From the NCBI RefSeq assembly GCF_020991065.1, contig NZ_CP087710.1, positions 3,658,001 to 3,722,000 on the forward strand: a stretch of DNA of 64,000 nucleotides, read 5' to 3'. This DNA is from Nocardioides okcheonensis. Lineage in GTDB: Bacteria > Actinomycetota > Actinomycetes > Propionibacteriales > Nocardioidaceae. The translations under genes and the position numbers were made by a program. Shown in pieces: positions 10,875 through 19,461 of this stretch. The number at the start of each line of letters is the position of its first letter. The first letter of the stretch is position 1. The notes under the pieces are model-generated. The model made no database searches. It had not been told where the DNA came from and saw only the letters and a list, made by a program, of their open reading frames with translations.

Positions 10875-10880
10875 TAGGCT
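10875..10880 (+). promoter_or_regulatory. -10 box of tetR-type gene (leaderless)
   Basis: TAGGCT, 6 nt, GTG at 10887. No ribosome site. Confidence 0.55.
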
Positions 10881-10886
10881 CGCGCC

Positions 10887-11525
10887 GTGGAGCACGACGC
10901 CGCGCCCGCCCGCCGCCCGTACGACGCCAGTCGCCGCCGCGCCGCCGCCGAGCAGCGCCGCCAGCGCGTCGCCGAGGTCGCGGCCCGGCTGTTCGCCGAG
11001 CACGGCTGGAACGGCACCACGCTCGCGCTGGTCGCGGGCGAGGCCGAGGTCTCGGTCGAGTGGGTCACCAAGGGCTTCGGCGGCAAGGCCGGCCTGTTCA
11101 TGGCGGCCTTCGCCTCCGCCGGCCTGGGCCGCCGCGGCGGCCTGCTCAACGCCTTCCACGAGCTCCGGCTCGAGGACGACCCCGACCCGGACGCGCGGCT
11201 CGACCGGTTCGTGGAGTTCGCCTGCGGGATCGTCGAGCCGATGGGGCCCCTGGTCGGGGTGCTCCTCAGCGGGGCCGAGCAGGACCCCACGCTGCGCGAC
11301 CTCGTCCGGACCGCCCACCTCTCGCACGCGGCCGTGTGCGAGGAGCTGGTGCGGCTCGTCGCCGTCGGCGAGCCGGCGCCCGACGCCGTCGACGAGGTCT
11401 ACCTGCTGACCCGGGCGGAGGTCTACCAGACCCTGGCCCAGCACCGCGGCTGGACGATCGAGCGCTACGCCGCGTGGCTGCGCCGGTCGTTGCGCGCCGC
11501 CGTGGACCACGGCACCACCTATTGA
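10887..11525 (+). CDS. TetR-family transcriptional regulator
   Basis: A 212-residue regulator. Residues about 23-70 form the TetR N-terminal helix-turn-helix (QRVAEVAARLFAEHGWNGTTLALVA ... VSVEWVTKGFGGKAGLF); the rest is a helical ligand-binding domain with no recognised signature. TetR proteins usually repress adjacent genes and are released by a small ligand. Neighbouring targets are not evident: ldh is upstream on the same strand and the next intact gene is guaB3. The arginine-rich N-terminal extension of about 20 residues is unusual but typical of some actinobacterial members. Confidence 0.85.
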   Translation: MEHDAAPARRPYDASRRRAAAEQRRQRVAEVAARLFAEHGWNGTTLALVAGEAEVSVEWVTKGFGGKAGLFMAAFASAGLGRRGGLLNAFHELRLEDDPDPDARLDRFVEFACGIVEPMGPLVGVLLSGAEQDPTLRDLVRTAHLSHAAVCEELVRLVAVGEPAPDAVDEVYLLTRAEVYQTLAQHRGWTIERYAAWLRRSLRAAVDHGTTY

Positions 11526-11628
11526 GTACGATGTGACCGGATCCAATTGTGGGGGTTGGGTTCCGCGCACAGAAGGTCCGGTCGGGCGGGGGCCCGGCCG
11601 GACCTGCCGCGTCGCGACCCGGGCGCGC

Positions 11629-11896
11629 TCAGGTCGGGCGGAAGGACACCTCGGGGAGGTCGGCCCGGGCCAGCGAGGCGTGGCCGCAGCGGACGTCCAG
11701 CACGTGGTGCTCGCGTACGGCGGTCCGCAGCGCGTCGAGGTCGGTGAGCGTCCCGGCCGGGGTGGTCCAGGGCGGCGTACGCCGCGTCCAGCCGCGCGGC
11801 CTCGTCCGCACCTCCGGTGAGCTCGCGGGCGTCGAAGCCGCACTGGTCGCAGATCTCCGCCATCCGGCCGTCGACGGCGTGCCAGGTGTAGTTCAC
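11629..11896 (-). pseudogene. Remnant of a small DinB-like gene (frameshift, probable internal deletion)
   Basis: From the GTG at 11896 the frame reads NYTWHAVDGRMAEICDQCG FDARELTGG, the opening of a DinB-like (damage-inducible/maleylpyruvate isomerase-like) protein. At about 11752-11765 the coding signal moves to another frame, where a tail including TAVREHHVLDVRCGHAS follows and ends at 11629. Joined, the product would be under 90 residues, far short of the usual 150-190, so part of the middle also seems missing. The promoter still looks intact: CAGGGT lies 6 nt before the GTG. It is divergent from guaB3. A sequencing error could explain the frame change but not the missing middle. Confidence 0.5.
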
Positions 11897-11917
11897 GGCG
11901 CCACCCTGGGTCGCCGA

Positions 11918-11923
11918 TAGGCT
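11918..11923 (+). promoter_or_regulatory. -10 box of guaB3 (leaderless)
   Basis: TAGGCT, 6 nt, GTG at 11930. No ribosome site. Confidence 0.6.
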
Positions 11924-11929
11924 GGGCCC

Positions 11930-13039
11930 GTGACCGACATCGAGATCGGCCGTGCCAAGCGCGGTCGCCGCGCGTACTCCTTCGACGACATCGCGATCGT
12001 GCCCTCGCGGCGCACCCGCGACCCCGAGGAGGTCAGCACCGCCTGGCAGATCGACGCCTACCGCTTCGACATCCCGGTGCTCGCCGCGCCGATGGACTCG
12101 GTCATGTCGCCGTCCACCGCGATCGCGCTCGGTCGGATGGGCGGGCTCGGCGTGCTCGACCTCGAGGGCCTCTGGACCCGTTACGACGACCCGACCGGGC
12201 TGCTGGCGGAGGTCGCCGGCCTCGAGGGCACCGACGCGACCCGGCGGCTGCAGGAGATCTACCTCGAGCCGATCAAGCCGGAGCTCATCACCGCGCGGCT
12301 GCAGGAGGTGCGCGAGGCCGGCGTGACCGTCGCGGGTTCGCTGTCGCCGCAGCGCACCAAGGAGCACGTCAAGGCGGTCGTCGACGCGGGCGTCGACATG
12401 TTCGTCATCCGCGGCACGACGGTCAGCGCCGAGCACGTCAGCAGCCGGGCCGAGCCGCTGAACCTCAAGGAGTTCATCTACGAGCTCGACGTCCCGGTGA
12501 TCGTCGGCGGCTGCGCGACCTACCAGGCGGCGCTCCACCTGATGCGCACCGGCGCGGCCGGCGTGCTGGTCGGCTTCGGCGGCGGCGCGGCCCACACCAC
12601 CCGCACCGTCCTCGGCGTCGCGGTGCCGATGGCGAGCGCGGTGGCCGACGTGGCGGCTGCTCGTCGCGACTACCTCGACGAGTCGGGCGGCCGCTACGTC
12701 CACGTCATCGCCGACGGCTCGATCGGCAGCTCCGGCGACATCGCCAAGGCGATCGCCTGCGGCGCCGACGCGGTGATGATCGGCTCGCCGCTGGCCCGCG
12801 CGACCGAGGCGCCCGGCCACGGCTTCCACTGGGGGAGCGAGGCCACGCACGCCGACCTGCCCCGCGGCCAGCGGGTCGGGTTCGAGCCCGTCGGGTCGCT
12901 GGAGGAGATCATGTTCGGTCCCTCGCGCACGGCCGACGGCACCATGAACCTCGTCGGCGCGCTGCGCCGCGCGATGGCGACGACGGGCTACACCGAGCTC
13001 AAGGAGTTCCAGCGCATCGAGGTCGTCGTCCAGCACTGA
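11930..13039 (+). CDS. guaB3: GuaB3 family IMP dehydrogenase-related protein
   Basis: A 369-residue TIM-barrel protein of the IMPDH/GMP reductase family that lacks CBS domains and is typical of actinobacterial GuaB3. Family features are SFDDIAIVPSRRTRDPEEV, the phosphate site IADGSIGSSGDIAKA and the substrate loop. In that loop the sequence is GGGAAHTTR: His222 occupies the place of the catalytic Cys seen in guaB (SICTTR). Work on cyanobacterial GuaB3 reports GMP reductase activity, but that chemistry also uses the Cys, so the activity here is open. The guaB-guaB3-cholesterol-oxidase-like order matches mycobacteria. Leaderless GTG start. Confidence 0.9.
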   Translation: MTDIEIGRAKRGRRAYSFDDIAIVPSRRTRDPEEVSTAWQIDAYRFDIPVLAAPMDSVMSPSTAIALGRMGGLGVLDLEGLWTRYDDPTGLLAEVAGLEGTDATRRLQEIYLEPIKPELITARLQEVREAGVTVAGSLSPQRTKEHVKAVVDAGVDMFVIRGTTVSAEHVSSRAEPLNLKEFIYELDVPVIVGGCATYQAALHLMRTGAAGVLVGFGGGAAHTTRTVLGVAVPMASAVADVAAARRDYLDESGGRYVHVIADGSIGSSGDIAKAIACGADAVMIGSPLARATEAPGHGFHWGSEATHADLPRGQRVGFEPVGSLEEIMFGPSRTADGTMNLVGALRRAMATTGYTELKEFQRIEVVVQH

Positions 13040-13064
13040 CCGCTCCGCGTTGGACAAATCGGCC

Positions 13065-13074
13065 TGACATGTCA
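13065..13074. promoter_or_regulatory. Palindrome TGACATGTCA upstream of aldehyde dehydrogenase gene
   Basis: A perfect 10-bp palindrome in a short AT-richer stretch about 50 bp before the -10 box of the gene at 13137. It looks like a repressor/activator half-site pair. Confidence 0.35.
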
Positions 13075-13124
13075 AATGGTGGGACGAAGGTGACCAACCG
13101 GTAGCCGCCCGCCCGGGGGCGTCC

Positions 13125-13130
13125 TACGCT
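13125..13130 (+). promoter_or_regulatory. -10 box of aldehyde dehydrogenase gene (leaderless)
   Basis: TACGCT, 6 nt, ATG at 13137. Confidence 0.55.
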
Positions 13131-13136
13131 GCCAGG

Positions 13137-14765
13137 ATGAGTGAGCAGAGCCCTGCGGGCGGCGAGCACACCGGTCCGGTCGTCGACGGTCCCGCCGACC
13201 CCGAGCACGACGCCACCGCGGCCTACGCCCTCGACCGCACCTACGTCGCACGGCTGACGTCCCGGGTCGTCAGCACTTCCGGCAGCACCCACGCGGTGGC
13301 GTCCCCGGTCGGCGGCGCCCCGCTCGCGCACCTCCCGGTGTCGTCCGAGGACGACGTCGCCGAGGCGTTCGAGCGCGCCCGCCGCGCGCAGGCGGCGTGG
13401 GCCGGCACCTCGCTCGACGAGCGCGCCGCCGCGCTGCTGCGCCTGCACGACCTGCTGCTCGACCGGCAGGACGAGCTGATCGACCTGGTGGTCTGGGAGT
13501 CGGGCAAGGCCCGCAAGGACGCGTACCTCGAGGTCGCCCACCTCGCGCTGACCGCGCGCTACTACGCCCGCACCGCCCACCAGCACCTCGACAGCCGCCG
13601 CGTCGCCGGCATGTTCCCGGTGCTCACGCGCGCCGAGGTGCACCGGGTGCCGAAGGGCGTCGTCGGCATCATCTCGCCCTGGAACTACCCCCTCACCATG
13701 GCGCTCTGCGACGGCATCCCGGCCCTGCTCGCCGGCAACGCCGTGGTCGCCAAGCCCGACCTGCAGACCATGCTCACCGCGCTGCTGGCCGCCGAGCTGC
13801 TCGACCAGGCGGGCTTCCCGCCCGAGGTGTGGCAGGTCGTCGCGGGCAGCGGCCCCGAGGTGGGCGGCGCGGTCGTCGCGTCCGCCGACTACGTCTGCTT
13901 CACGGGCTCGACGGCCACCGGGCGGGTGATCGCCCGGCAGTGCGCCGACCGGCTGGTCGGCTGCTCGCTGGAGCTCGGCGGCAAGAACCCGATGCTGGTG
14001 CTGCGCGACGCCGACGTGCACCGCGCCGCGGAGGGCGCGGTGCGCGCGGTGTTCTCCAACGCCGGCCAGCTCTGCGTGTCGATGGAGCGGCTCTACGTCG
14101 CCGACCAGGTCTACGACCGGTTCGTCGACGCGTTCGTCTCCCGCACGCAGGCGATGACGCTGGGCGCCAGCCAGGACTGGAACGTCGACATGGGCTCGCT
14201 GATCTCCCAGGCCCAGCTCGACACGGTCACCGCCCACGTGGAGGACGCCGTCGCGAAGGGCGCGACGGTGCTCACCGGCGGGCGCGCGCGCCCCGACCTC
14301 GGCCCCTTCGTCTTCGAGCCGACGATCCTCGAGGGGGTGTCGGTCGACATGGAGTGCTTCGGGAAGGAGACCTTCGGCCCCGTCGTCTCCCTCTACCGCT
14401 TCCACAGCGAGGACGAGGCCATCGCCCGCGCCAACGACGGGCACTACGGCCTCAACGCCTCGGTCTACACCCGCGACGCCGCGCGCGGCCGCGCGGTCGC
14501 GCGCCGGATCCGGTGCGGCACGGTCAACGTCAACGAGGCCTACGGCGCGACGTTCGGCTCGCTCGGCGCCCCGATGGGCGGCATGCGCGAGTCCGGGATG
14601 GGACGCCGGCAGGGCGCCGAGGGCGTGCTGCGCTACACCGAGGCCCAGTCGGTCGCGACCCAGCGGCTGGTGCCGATCGCCCCGATGCTCGGCATGTCGG
14701 AGGAGACCAACGCGAGGGTGATGACCTCCGCGCTGCGGCTGCTCAACAAGCTGGGCCGGGCCTGA
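13137..14765 (+). CDS. NAD(P)-dependent aldehyde dehydrogenase, succinate-semialdehyde dehydrogenase type
   Basis: A 542-residue aldehyde dehydrogenase. The cofactor-site motif IISPWNYPLTMA, the general base Glu279 in LELGGKNP and the catalytic Cys313 in NAGQLCVSMERL are all present. Overall it looks like the actinobacterial 'succinic semialdehyde dehydrogenase' (GabD2-like) group, which oxidises succinate semialdehyde to succinate, but the exact substrate is inferred. The C-terminal 40 residues past SVATQRLVPI extend beyond the minimal fold. The next gene, a GMC oxidoreductase, starts 1 nt after its stop, so the two are almost certainly one operon and may act on one pathway (alcohol/sterol to acid). 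Confidence 0.88.
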   Translation: MSEQSPAGGEHTGPVVDGPADPEHDATAAYALDRTYVARLTSRVVSTSGSTHAVASPVGGAPLAHLPVSSEDDVAEAFERARRAQAAWAGTSLDERAAALLRLHDLLLDRQDELIDLVVWESGKARKDAYLEVAHLALTARYYARTAHQHLDSRRVAGMFPVLTRAEVHRVPKGVVGIISPWNYPLTMALCDGIPALLAGNAVVAKPDLQTMLTALLAAELLDQAGFPPEVWQVVAGSGPEVGGAVVASADYVCFTGSTATGRVIARQCADRLVGCSLELGGKNPMLVLRDADVHRAAEGAVRAVFSNAGQLCVSMERLYVADQVYDRFVDAFVSRTQAMTLGASQDWNVDMGSLISQAQLDTVTAHVEDAVAKGATVLTGGRARPDLGPFVFEPTILEGVSVDMECFGKETFGPVVSLYRFHSEDEAIARANDGHYGLNASVYTRDAARGRAVARRIRCGTVNVNEAYGATFGSLGAPMGGMRESGMGRRQGAEGVLRYTEAQSVATQRLVPIAPMLGMSEETNARVMTSALRLLNKLGRA

Positions 14766-14766
14766 C

Positions 14767-16482
14767 GTGGCCCAGGAGACCCACTACGACGTCCTCGTCG
14801 TCGGCTCCGGCTTCGGCGGGTCGGTCACCGCGCTGCGGCTGACCGAGAAGGGCTACTCGGTGGGCGTCCTCGAGGCCGGCGCCCGCTTCGAGGACGGCGA
14901 CTTCCCGGCCACGTCGTTCGACGCGAAGCGGTTCCTCTTCGCGCCGTCGCTCGGGATGTACGGCATCCAGCGCATCGACATGGTCAAGGACTGCATGATC
15001 CTCGCCGGTGCGGGCGTCGGCGGGGGGTCGCTAGTCTACGCCAACACCCTCTACGAGCCGCTCGACGCGTTCTTCCGCGACCCGTCGTGGGCCCACATCA
15101 CCGACTGGAAGTCCGAGCTCGCGCCCTACTACGACCAGGCCAAGCGGATGCTCGGCGTCGTCCAGAACCCGCGGCACACGCCGGCCGACGAGGTGATGAA
15201 GCAGGTGGCCGACGACATGGGGGTCGGCGACACGTTCCACCCGACGCCCGTCGGCGTGTTCTTCGGCGGCCCCGACGCGGAGGCCGGCGACGAGGTGGCC
15301 GACCCGTTCTTCGGCGGCGTCGGCCCGGTCCGCAACGCGTGCCTCAACTGCGGCGAGTGCATGACCGGCTGCCGGCACAACGCCAAGAACACCCTGGTCA
15401 AGAACTACCTCCACCTCGCCGAGCAGGCCGGCGCGGTGGTGCACCCGCTGACCACCGTCACCCGCGTGCGCCCGCGAGCGGGCGGCGGCTACGAGGTCAC
15501 CGCCCGCTGGACCAAGGCCAAGCTCTCGCGCCGCACCGCGACGAGGACGTTCACCGCCGACCAGGTCGTGTTCTCCGCGGCGGCGCTCGGCACCCAGAAG
15601 CTGCTCCACCAGCTCAAGGGGGAGGGCGACCTGCCCGGCATCAGCGACCGGCTCGGGGTGCTCACCCGGACGAACTCCGAGTCGATCCTCGGCGCGCTCG
15701 CCCCGTCGAGCAGCACGGTCGACTACACCGAGGGCGTCGCGATCACCTCCTCGTGGCACCCCGACGACGTGACCCACGTCGAGCCCTGCCGCTACGGCAA
15801 GGGCTCCAACGCGATGGCGCTGCTGCAGACCGTGCTGGCCGACGACGTGCCCGGCACCTCGCGGGTCCGGACCTGGCTGCGCGAGCTGTGGGCCCAGCGG
15901 CGTACTGCGCTCGACCTCTACGACTTCCGGCACTGGTCCGAGCGGACCGTCGTCGCGCTGGTGATGCAGACCCTCGACAACTCGATCACCACCAAGGGCG
16001 TCAAGGGCCGCTTCGGCTGGCGGATGACCAGCGAGCAGGGCCACGGGCTGCCCAACCCGACCTACATCCCCGTCGCCTACGACGCCGTGCGCCGGATGGC
16101 GGAGAAGATGGGCGGCACGCCCGGCGGCAACGTCGGCGAGCCGTTCAACCGTCCCCTGACCGCGCACTTCATCGGCGGCTGCACGATCGGCGACTCCCCG
16201 CAGACCGGCGTGGTCGACCCGTGGCAGCGGCTGTTCGGCCACGAGGGCCTGCACGTCGTCGACGGCTCGGCGGTCTCGGCCAACCTCGGCGTCAACCCGT
16301 CGCTCACGATCACCGCGCAGGCCGAGCGGGCGATGGCGTACTGGCCCAACAAGGGCGAGCCCGACCCGCGCCCGGCGCTGGGGTCGGCCTACCGGCGCCT
16401 CGCCCCGGTCGAGCCGAAGAACCCGGTCGTGCCGGAGGCCGCGCCGGGAGCGCTGCGGCTGCCGATCGTCGGCGTGAGCTGA
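14767..16482 (+). CDS. GMC oxidoreductase, cholesterol-oxidase-like (ChoD-type)
   Basis: A 571-residue FAD enzyme. The dinucleotide site GSGFGGS is at residues 13-19, the GMC loop GAGVGGGSLVYANT follows, and the C-terminal HFIGGCTIGDSPQTGVVDP ... SLTITAQAERA is conserved in this family. A cluster of four cysteines in ferredoxin-like spacing, Cys192, Cys195, Cys198 and Cys202 (CLNCGECMTGC), is also seen. Mycobacterial ChoD, next to guaB3 there too, is the closest relative by context. It probably oxidises a hydroxyl group of a lipid or sterol-like molecule; true cholesterol activity is doubtful for many ChoD proteins. GTG start, 1 nt after the aldehyde dehydrogenase stop. Confidence 0.85.
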   Translation: MAQETHYDVLVVGSGFGGSVTALRLTEKGYSVGVLEAGARFEDGDFPATSFDAKRFLFAPSLGMYGIQRIDMVKDCMILAGAGVGGGSLVYANTLYEPLDAFFRDPSWAHITDWKSELAPYYDQAKRMLGVVQNPRHTPADEVMKQVADDMGVGDTFHPTPVGVFFGGPDAEAGDEVADPFFGGVGPVRNACLNCGECMTGCRHNAKNTLVKNYLHLAEQAGAVVHPLTTVTRVRPRAGGGYEVTARWTKAKLSRRTATRTFTADQVVFSAAALGTQKLLHQLKGEGDLPGISDRLGVLTRTNSESILGALAPSSSTVDYTEGVAITSSWHPDDVTHVEPCRYGKGSNAMALLQTVLADDVPGTSRVRTWLRELWAQRRTALDLYDFRHWSERTVVALVMQTLDNSITTKGVKGRFGWRMTSEQGHGLPNPTYIPVAYDAVRRMAEKMGGTPGGNVGEPFNRPLTAHFIGGCTIGDSPQTGVVDPWQRLFGHEGLHVVDGSAVSANLGVNPSLTITAQAERAMAYWPNKGEPDPRPALGSAYRRLAPVEPKNPVVPEAAPGALRLPIVGVS

Positions 16483-16522
16483 TCCTGCTGGTGCGTCCGG
16501 GGCCGTCGGCCGCCCGCCGCCT

Positions 16523-16646
16523 GAGGGTGGCGGCACCCGACATCGGTGTGGTCGAGGGTGGCGGCATACGACATCGATCCGGGCGCCGACGGTGTCGTGT
16601 GCCGCCAGGGTGGGCGCGCCTGTGTCGTGTGCCGCCACCCTCGAGC
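16523..16646. repeat. Palindromic repeat element, four copies of a ~24-bp motif
   Basis: Two forward copies of GAGGGTGGCGGCAYMCGACA (from 16523 and 16554) face two reverse copies (about 16590-16612 and 16622-16646, TGTCGTGTGCCGCCaccctc). The outer and inner pairs can fold into one long cruciform or hairpin. It sits just after the GMC oxidoreductase stop. It has no transposase or coding potential and looks like a REP/MITE-like element; it could also end transcription from 14767-16482. Confidence 0.7.
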
Positions 16647-16708
16647 GATCCCGACCGAATTCCGTCCACACGGGCCGTAACCGGGCAACGCAGGCGTCGT
16701 TGGGCGGG

Positions 16709-16836
16709 GTGAGGGGTCCGGCAGCTCAGCTCCCTCCCAAGGGCCGGGCACCTCGTTCCCGGCGCTGTCCTGCAGACGTCGGGAGGCAAGCATCAGGGCC
16801 CGGTCATCCTCCCTCCCCGACCGGGCCCTGGTGCTT
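16709..16836 (+). ncRNA. Candidate structured RNA / attenuator upstream of guaA
   Basis: Three successive stem-loops are seen. Stem 1 pairs GGTCCGGC (16715-16722) with GCCGGgcACC (16743-16752). Stem 2 pairs TCCCGGCG (16757-16764) with CGTCGGGA (16777-16784). Stem 3 pairs 18 nt (16788-16805) with 16819-16836, one mismatch. Loops 1 and 3 contain CTCCCTCCC and CCTCCCTCCCC, complementary to ribosome sites. The third stem ends 9 nt before the guaA -10 box. C-rich loops recall the actinobacterial 6C RNA, but no run of six C is present. It could equally be a terminator plus chance folds; the direction of transcription is assumed. Confidence 0.4.
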
Positions 16837-16845
16837 CCCGCTCGA

Positions 16846-16851
16846 TAGACT
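16846..16851 (+). promoter_or_regulatory. -10 box of guaA (leaderless)
   Basis: TAGACT, 6 nt, GTG at 16858. The -35 region overlaps the right arm of the hairpin at 16788-16836. Confidence 0.55.
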
Positions 16852-16857
16852 CCGCGC

Positions 16858-18435
<1,578 letters not shown>

Positions 18436-18473
18436 CCCACCCCCGCTGAGCGCGCCACGAGCGGCTCGGACGC

Positions 18474-18557
18474 GCACCATGAAGGCAGTTCGCCGCGGTG
18501 CCGACGCGCGTCACGCCCAGCGGACCCGCGGTCGGTCGCGAACTGCCTGCATGGTGC
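18474..18557. repeat. Long inverted repeat downstream of guaA (possible terminator)
   Basis: Two 20-nt arms (18474-18493 and 18538-18557) are complementary at 19 of 20 positions around a 44-nt loop. The arms contain GGCAGTTCGC and GCGAACTGCC. It separates guaA from the convergent gene ending at 18560 and could end transcription from both sides; the arm length is also compatible with a mobile palindromic element. Confidence 0.6.
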
Positions 18558-18559
18558 CC

Positions 18560-18913
18560 TCAACCCGGTGCTCCGCAGGTCGCGCTGTCGACGCCGCGCG
18601 GGCAGCCGCGGAGGTCCGCGCCGATCAGCAGCCCGGACACGAGGGTCGTGGCGACGGCGAGCGCGAGGGCGTACGCCGCGAGCCGGCCGCTGCGGCGCCG
18701 CAGGGCGTAGCCGGCGAGGGGCAGCGCCGCGACCAGGCCCGCGACGACCAGCAGGACGCGGGTGGTCCCCGGGTCGGCGGAGACGCCGAAGCCGGCGCCG
18801 GAGCAGCCCGAGACCCCGCACAGCGTGAAGCCGGCGGCCAGCGCGGGCGCGACCGCCAGCACGACGCCGAGCACGACGAGCAGCGCGACCGTGCGACCCG
18901 AGAGCGGTGGCAT
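18560..18913 (-). CDS. Small membrane protein, unknown function
   Basis: A 117-residue protein with three hydrophobic segments (about residues 8-28, 50-70 and 80-98). Between the first two is a short loop with two cysteines (LCGVSGCSGAG), and two more Cys are near the C-terminus (GCPRGVDSATCG), so the outside loops might be disulfide-linked. I do not recognise a family. CAGGGT lies 6 nt before the ATG, in line with leaderless starts in this window. It converges on guaA and is divergent from the VOC-family gene. Confidence 0.6.
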   Translation of the reverse strand: MPPLSGRTVALLVVLGVVLAVAPALAAGFTLCGVSGCSGAGFGVSADPGTTRVLLVVAGLVAALPLAGYALRRRSGRLAAYALALAVATTLVSGLLIGADLRGCPRGVDSATCGAPG

Positions 18914-18975
18914 CCGTCCACCCTGCCACGAACGGGGCGCGGGGCGCCTTCCACGACCGGCGGTGGGTCGGGACC

Positions 18976-18981
18976 TAGGGT
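18976..18981 (+). promoter_or_regulatory. -10 box of VOC-family gene (leaderless)
   Basis: TAGGGT, 6 nt, ATG at 18988. Confidence 0.55.
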
Positions 18982-18987
18982 CGGGCC

Positions 18988-19371
18988 ATGCCGCGAGCCC
19001 TGCACCACCTGGACCTGTGGGTCGACGACGTCGCGACGGCGGAGGGGGAGTGGGGGTGGCTGCTCGCCGCCTGCGGGTGGCAGCGCGAGGAGGGCGTGCT
19101 GTCGTGGGTGCACGACGACGGCACGTACGTCTTCATGGAGCACTCGCGCGACCAGCACGGCACGCACGACCGGCTGCGTCCGGGGATCAACCACCTCGCG
19201 CTGACCGTCCCGGGGCGTGAGGCGCTCGACCGGGTGCGTGCGGAGTCGACGGAGCACGGCTGGCACGAGCTGTACGCCGACCGGTACCCGCACGCCGGGG
19301 GCGAGCAGCACGTGGCGCTCTACCTCGAGTCGTCGGAGGGCTTCGAGGTCGAGGTCGTCGCGGGCGAGTGA
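18988..19371 (+). CDS. VOC (glyoxalase/dioxygenase fold) family protein
   Basis: A 127-residue protein with the two beta-alpha-beta-beta-beta modules of the vicinal-oxygen-chelate fold. Likely metal ligands are His in LHHLDLWVDD near the start, His in INHLALTV (about residue 70) and Glu near the end (GFEVEVVAG). Members include glyoxalases, dioxygenases and fosfomycin/bleomycin resistance proteins; the reaction here cannot be told. It stands alone with its own promoter. Confidence 0.75.
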   Translation: MPRALHHLDLWVDDVATAEGEWGWLLAACGWQREEGVLSWVHDDGTYVFMEHSRDQHGTHDRLRPGINHLALTVPGREALDRVRAESTEHGWHELYADRYPHAGGEQHVALYLESSEGFEVEVVAGE

Positions 19372-19421
19372 CGTGCATCATGTGCCCGCAGGGGTGGTCC
19401 CGCGGCCCCGGGGGGCGGGTC

Positions 19422-19427
19422 TAGGTT
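19422..19427 (+). promoter_or_regulatory. -10 box of sodium:solute symporter gene
   Basis: TAGGTT about 34 nt before the GTG at 19462; the short leader includes the ribosome site GGAGGTGA. Confidence 0.45.
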
Positions 19428-19461
19428 TGCGGGTGGCCCACATGCACCTCGGAGGTGACTC

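Noticed and set aside
8115..10877. 920-codon open frame on the plus strand
   Set aside because: It is a shadow of the monooxygenase and ldh genes in another frame: low-complexity Arg/Pro/Gly-rich translation with no domain, and it crosses two real genes.
11519..13075. 518-codon minus-strand open frame across guaB3
   Set aside because: Only the short stretch at 11629-11896 resembles a real protein; the remainder is the antisense of guaB3.
16709..16836. Assignment as 6C RNA
   Set aside because: Loops are C-rich but contain no run of six C and the spacing differs from the known 6C structure; kept as an unnamed structured candidate.
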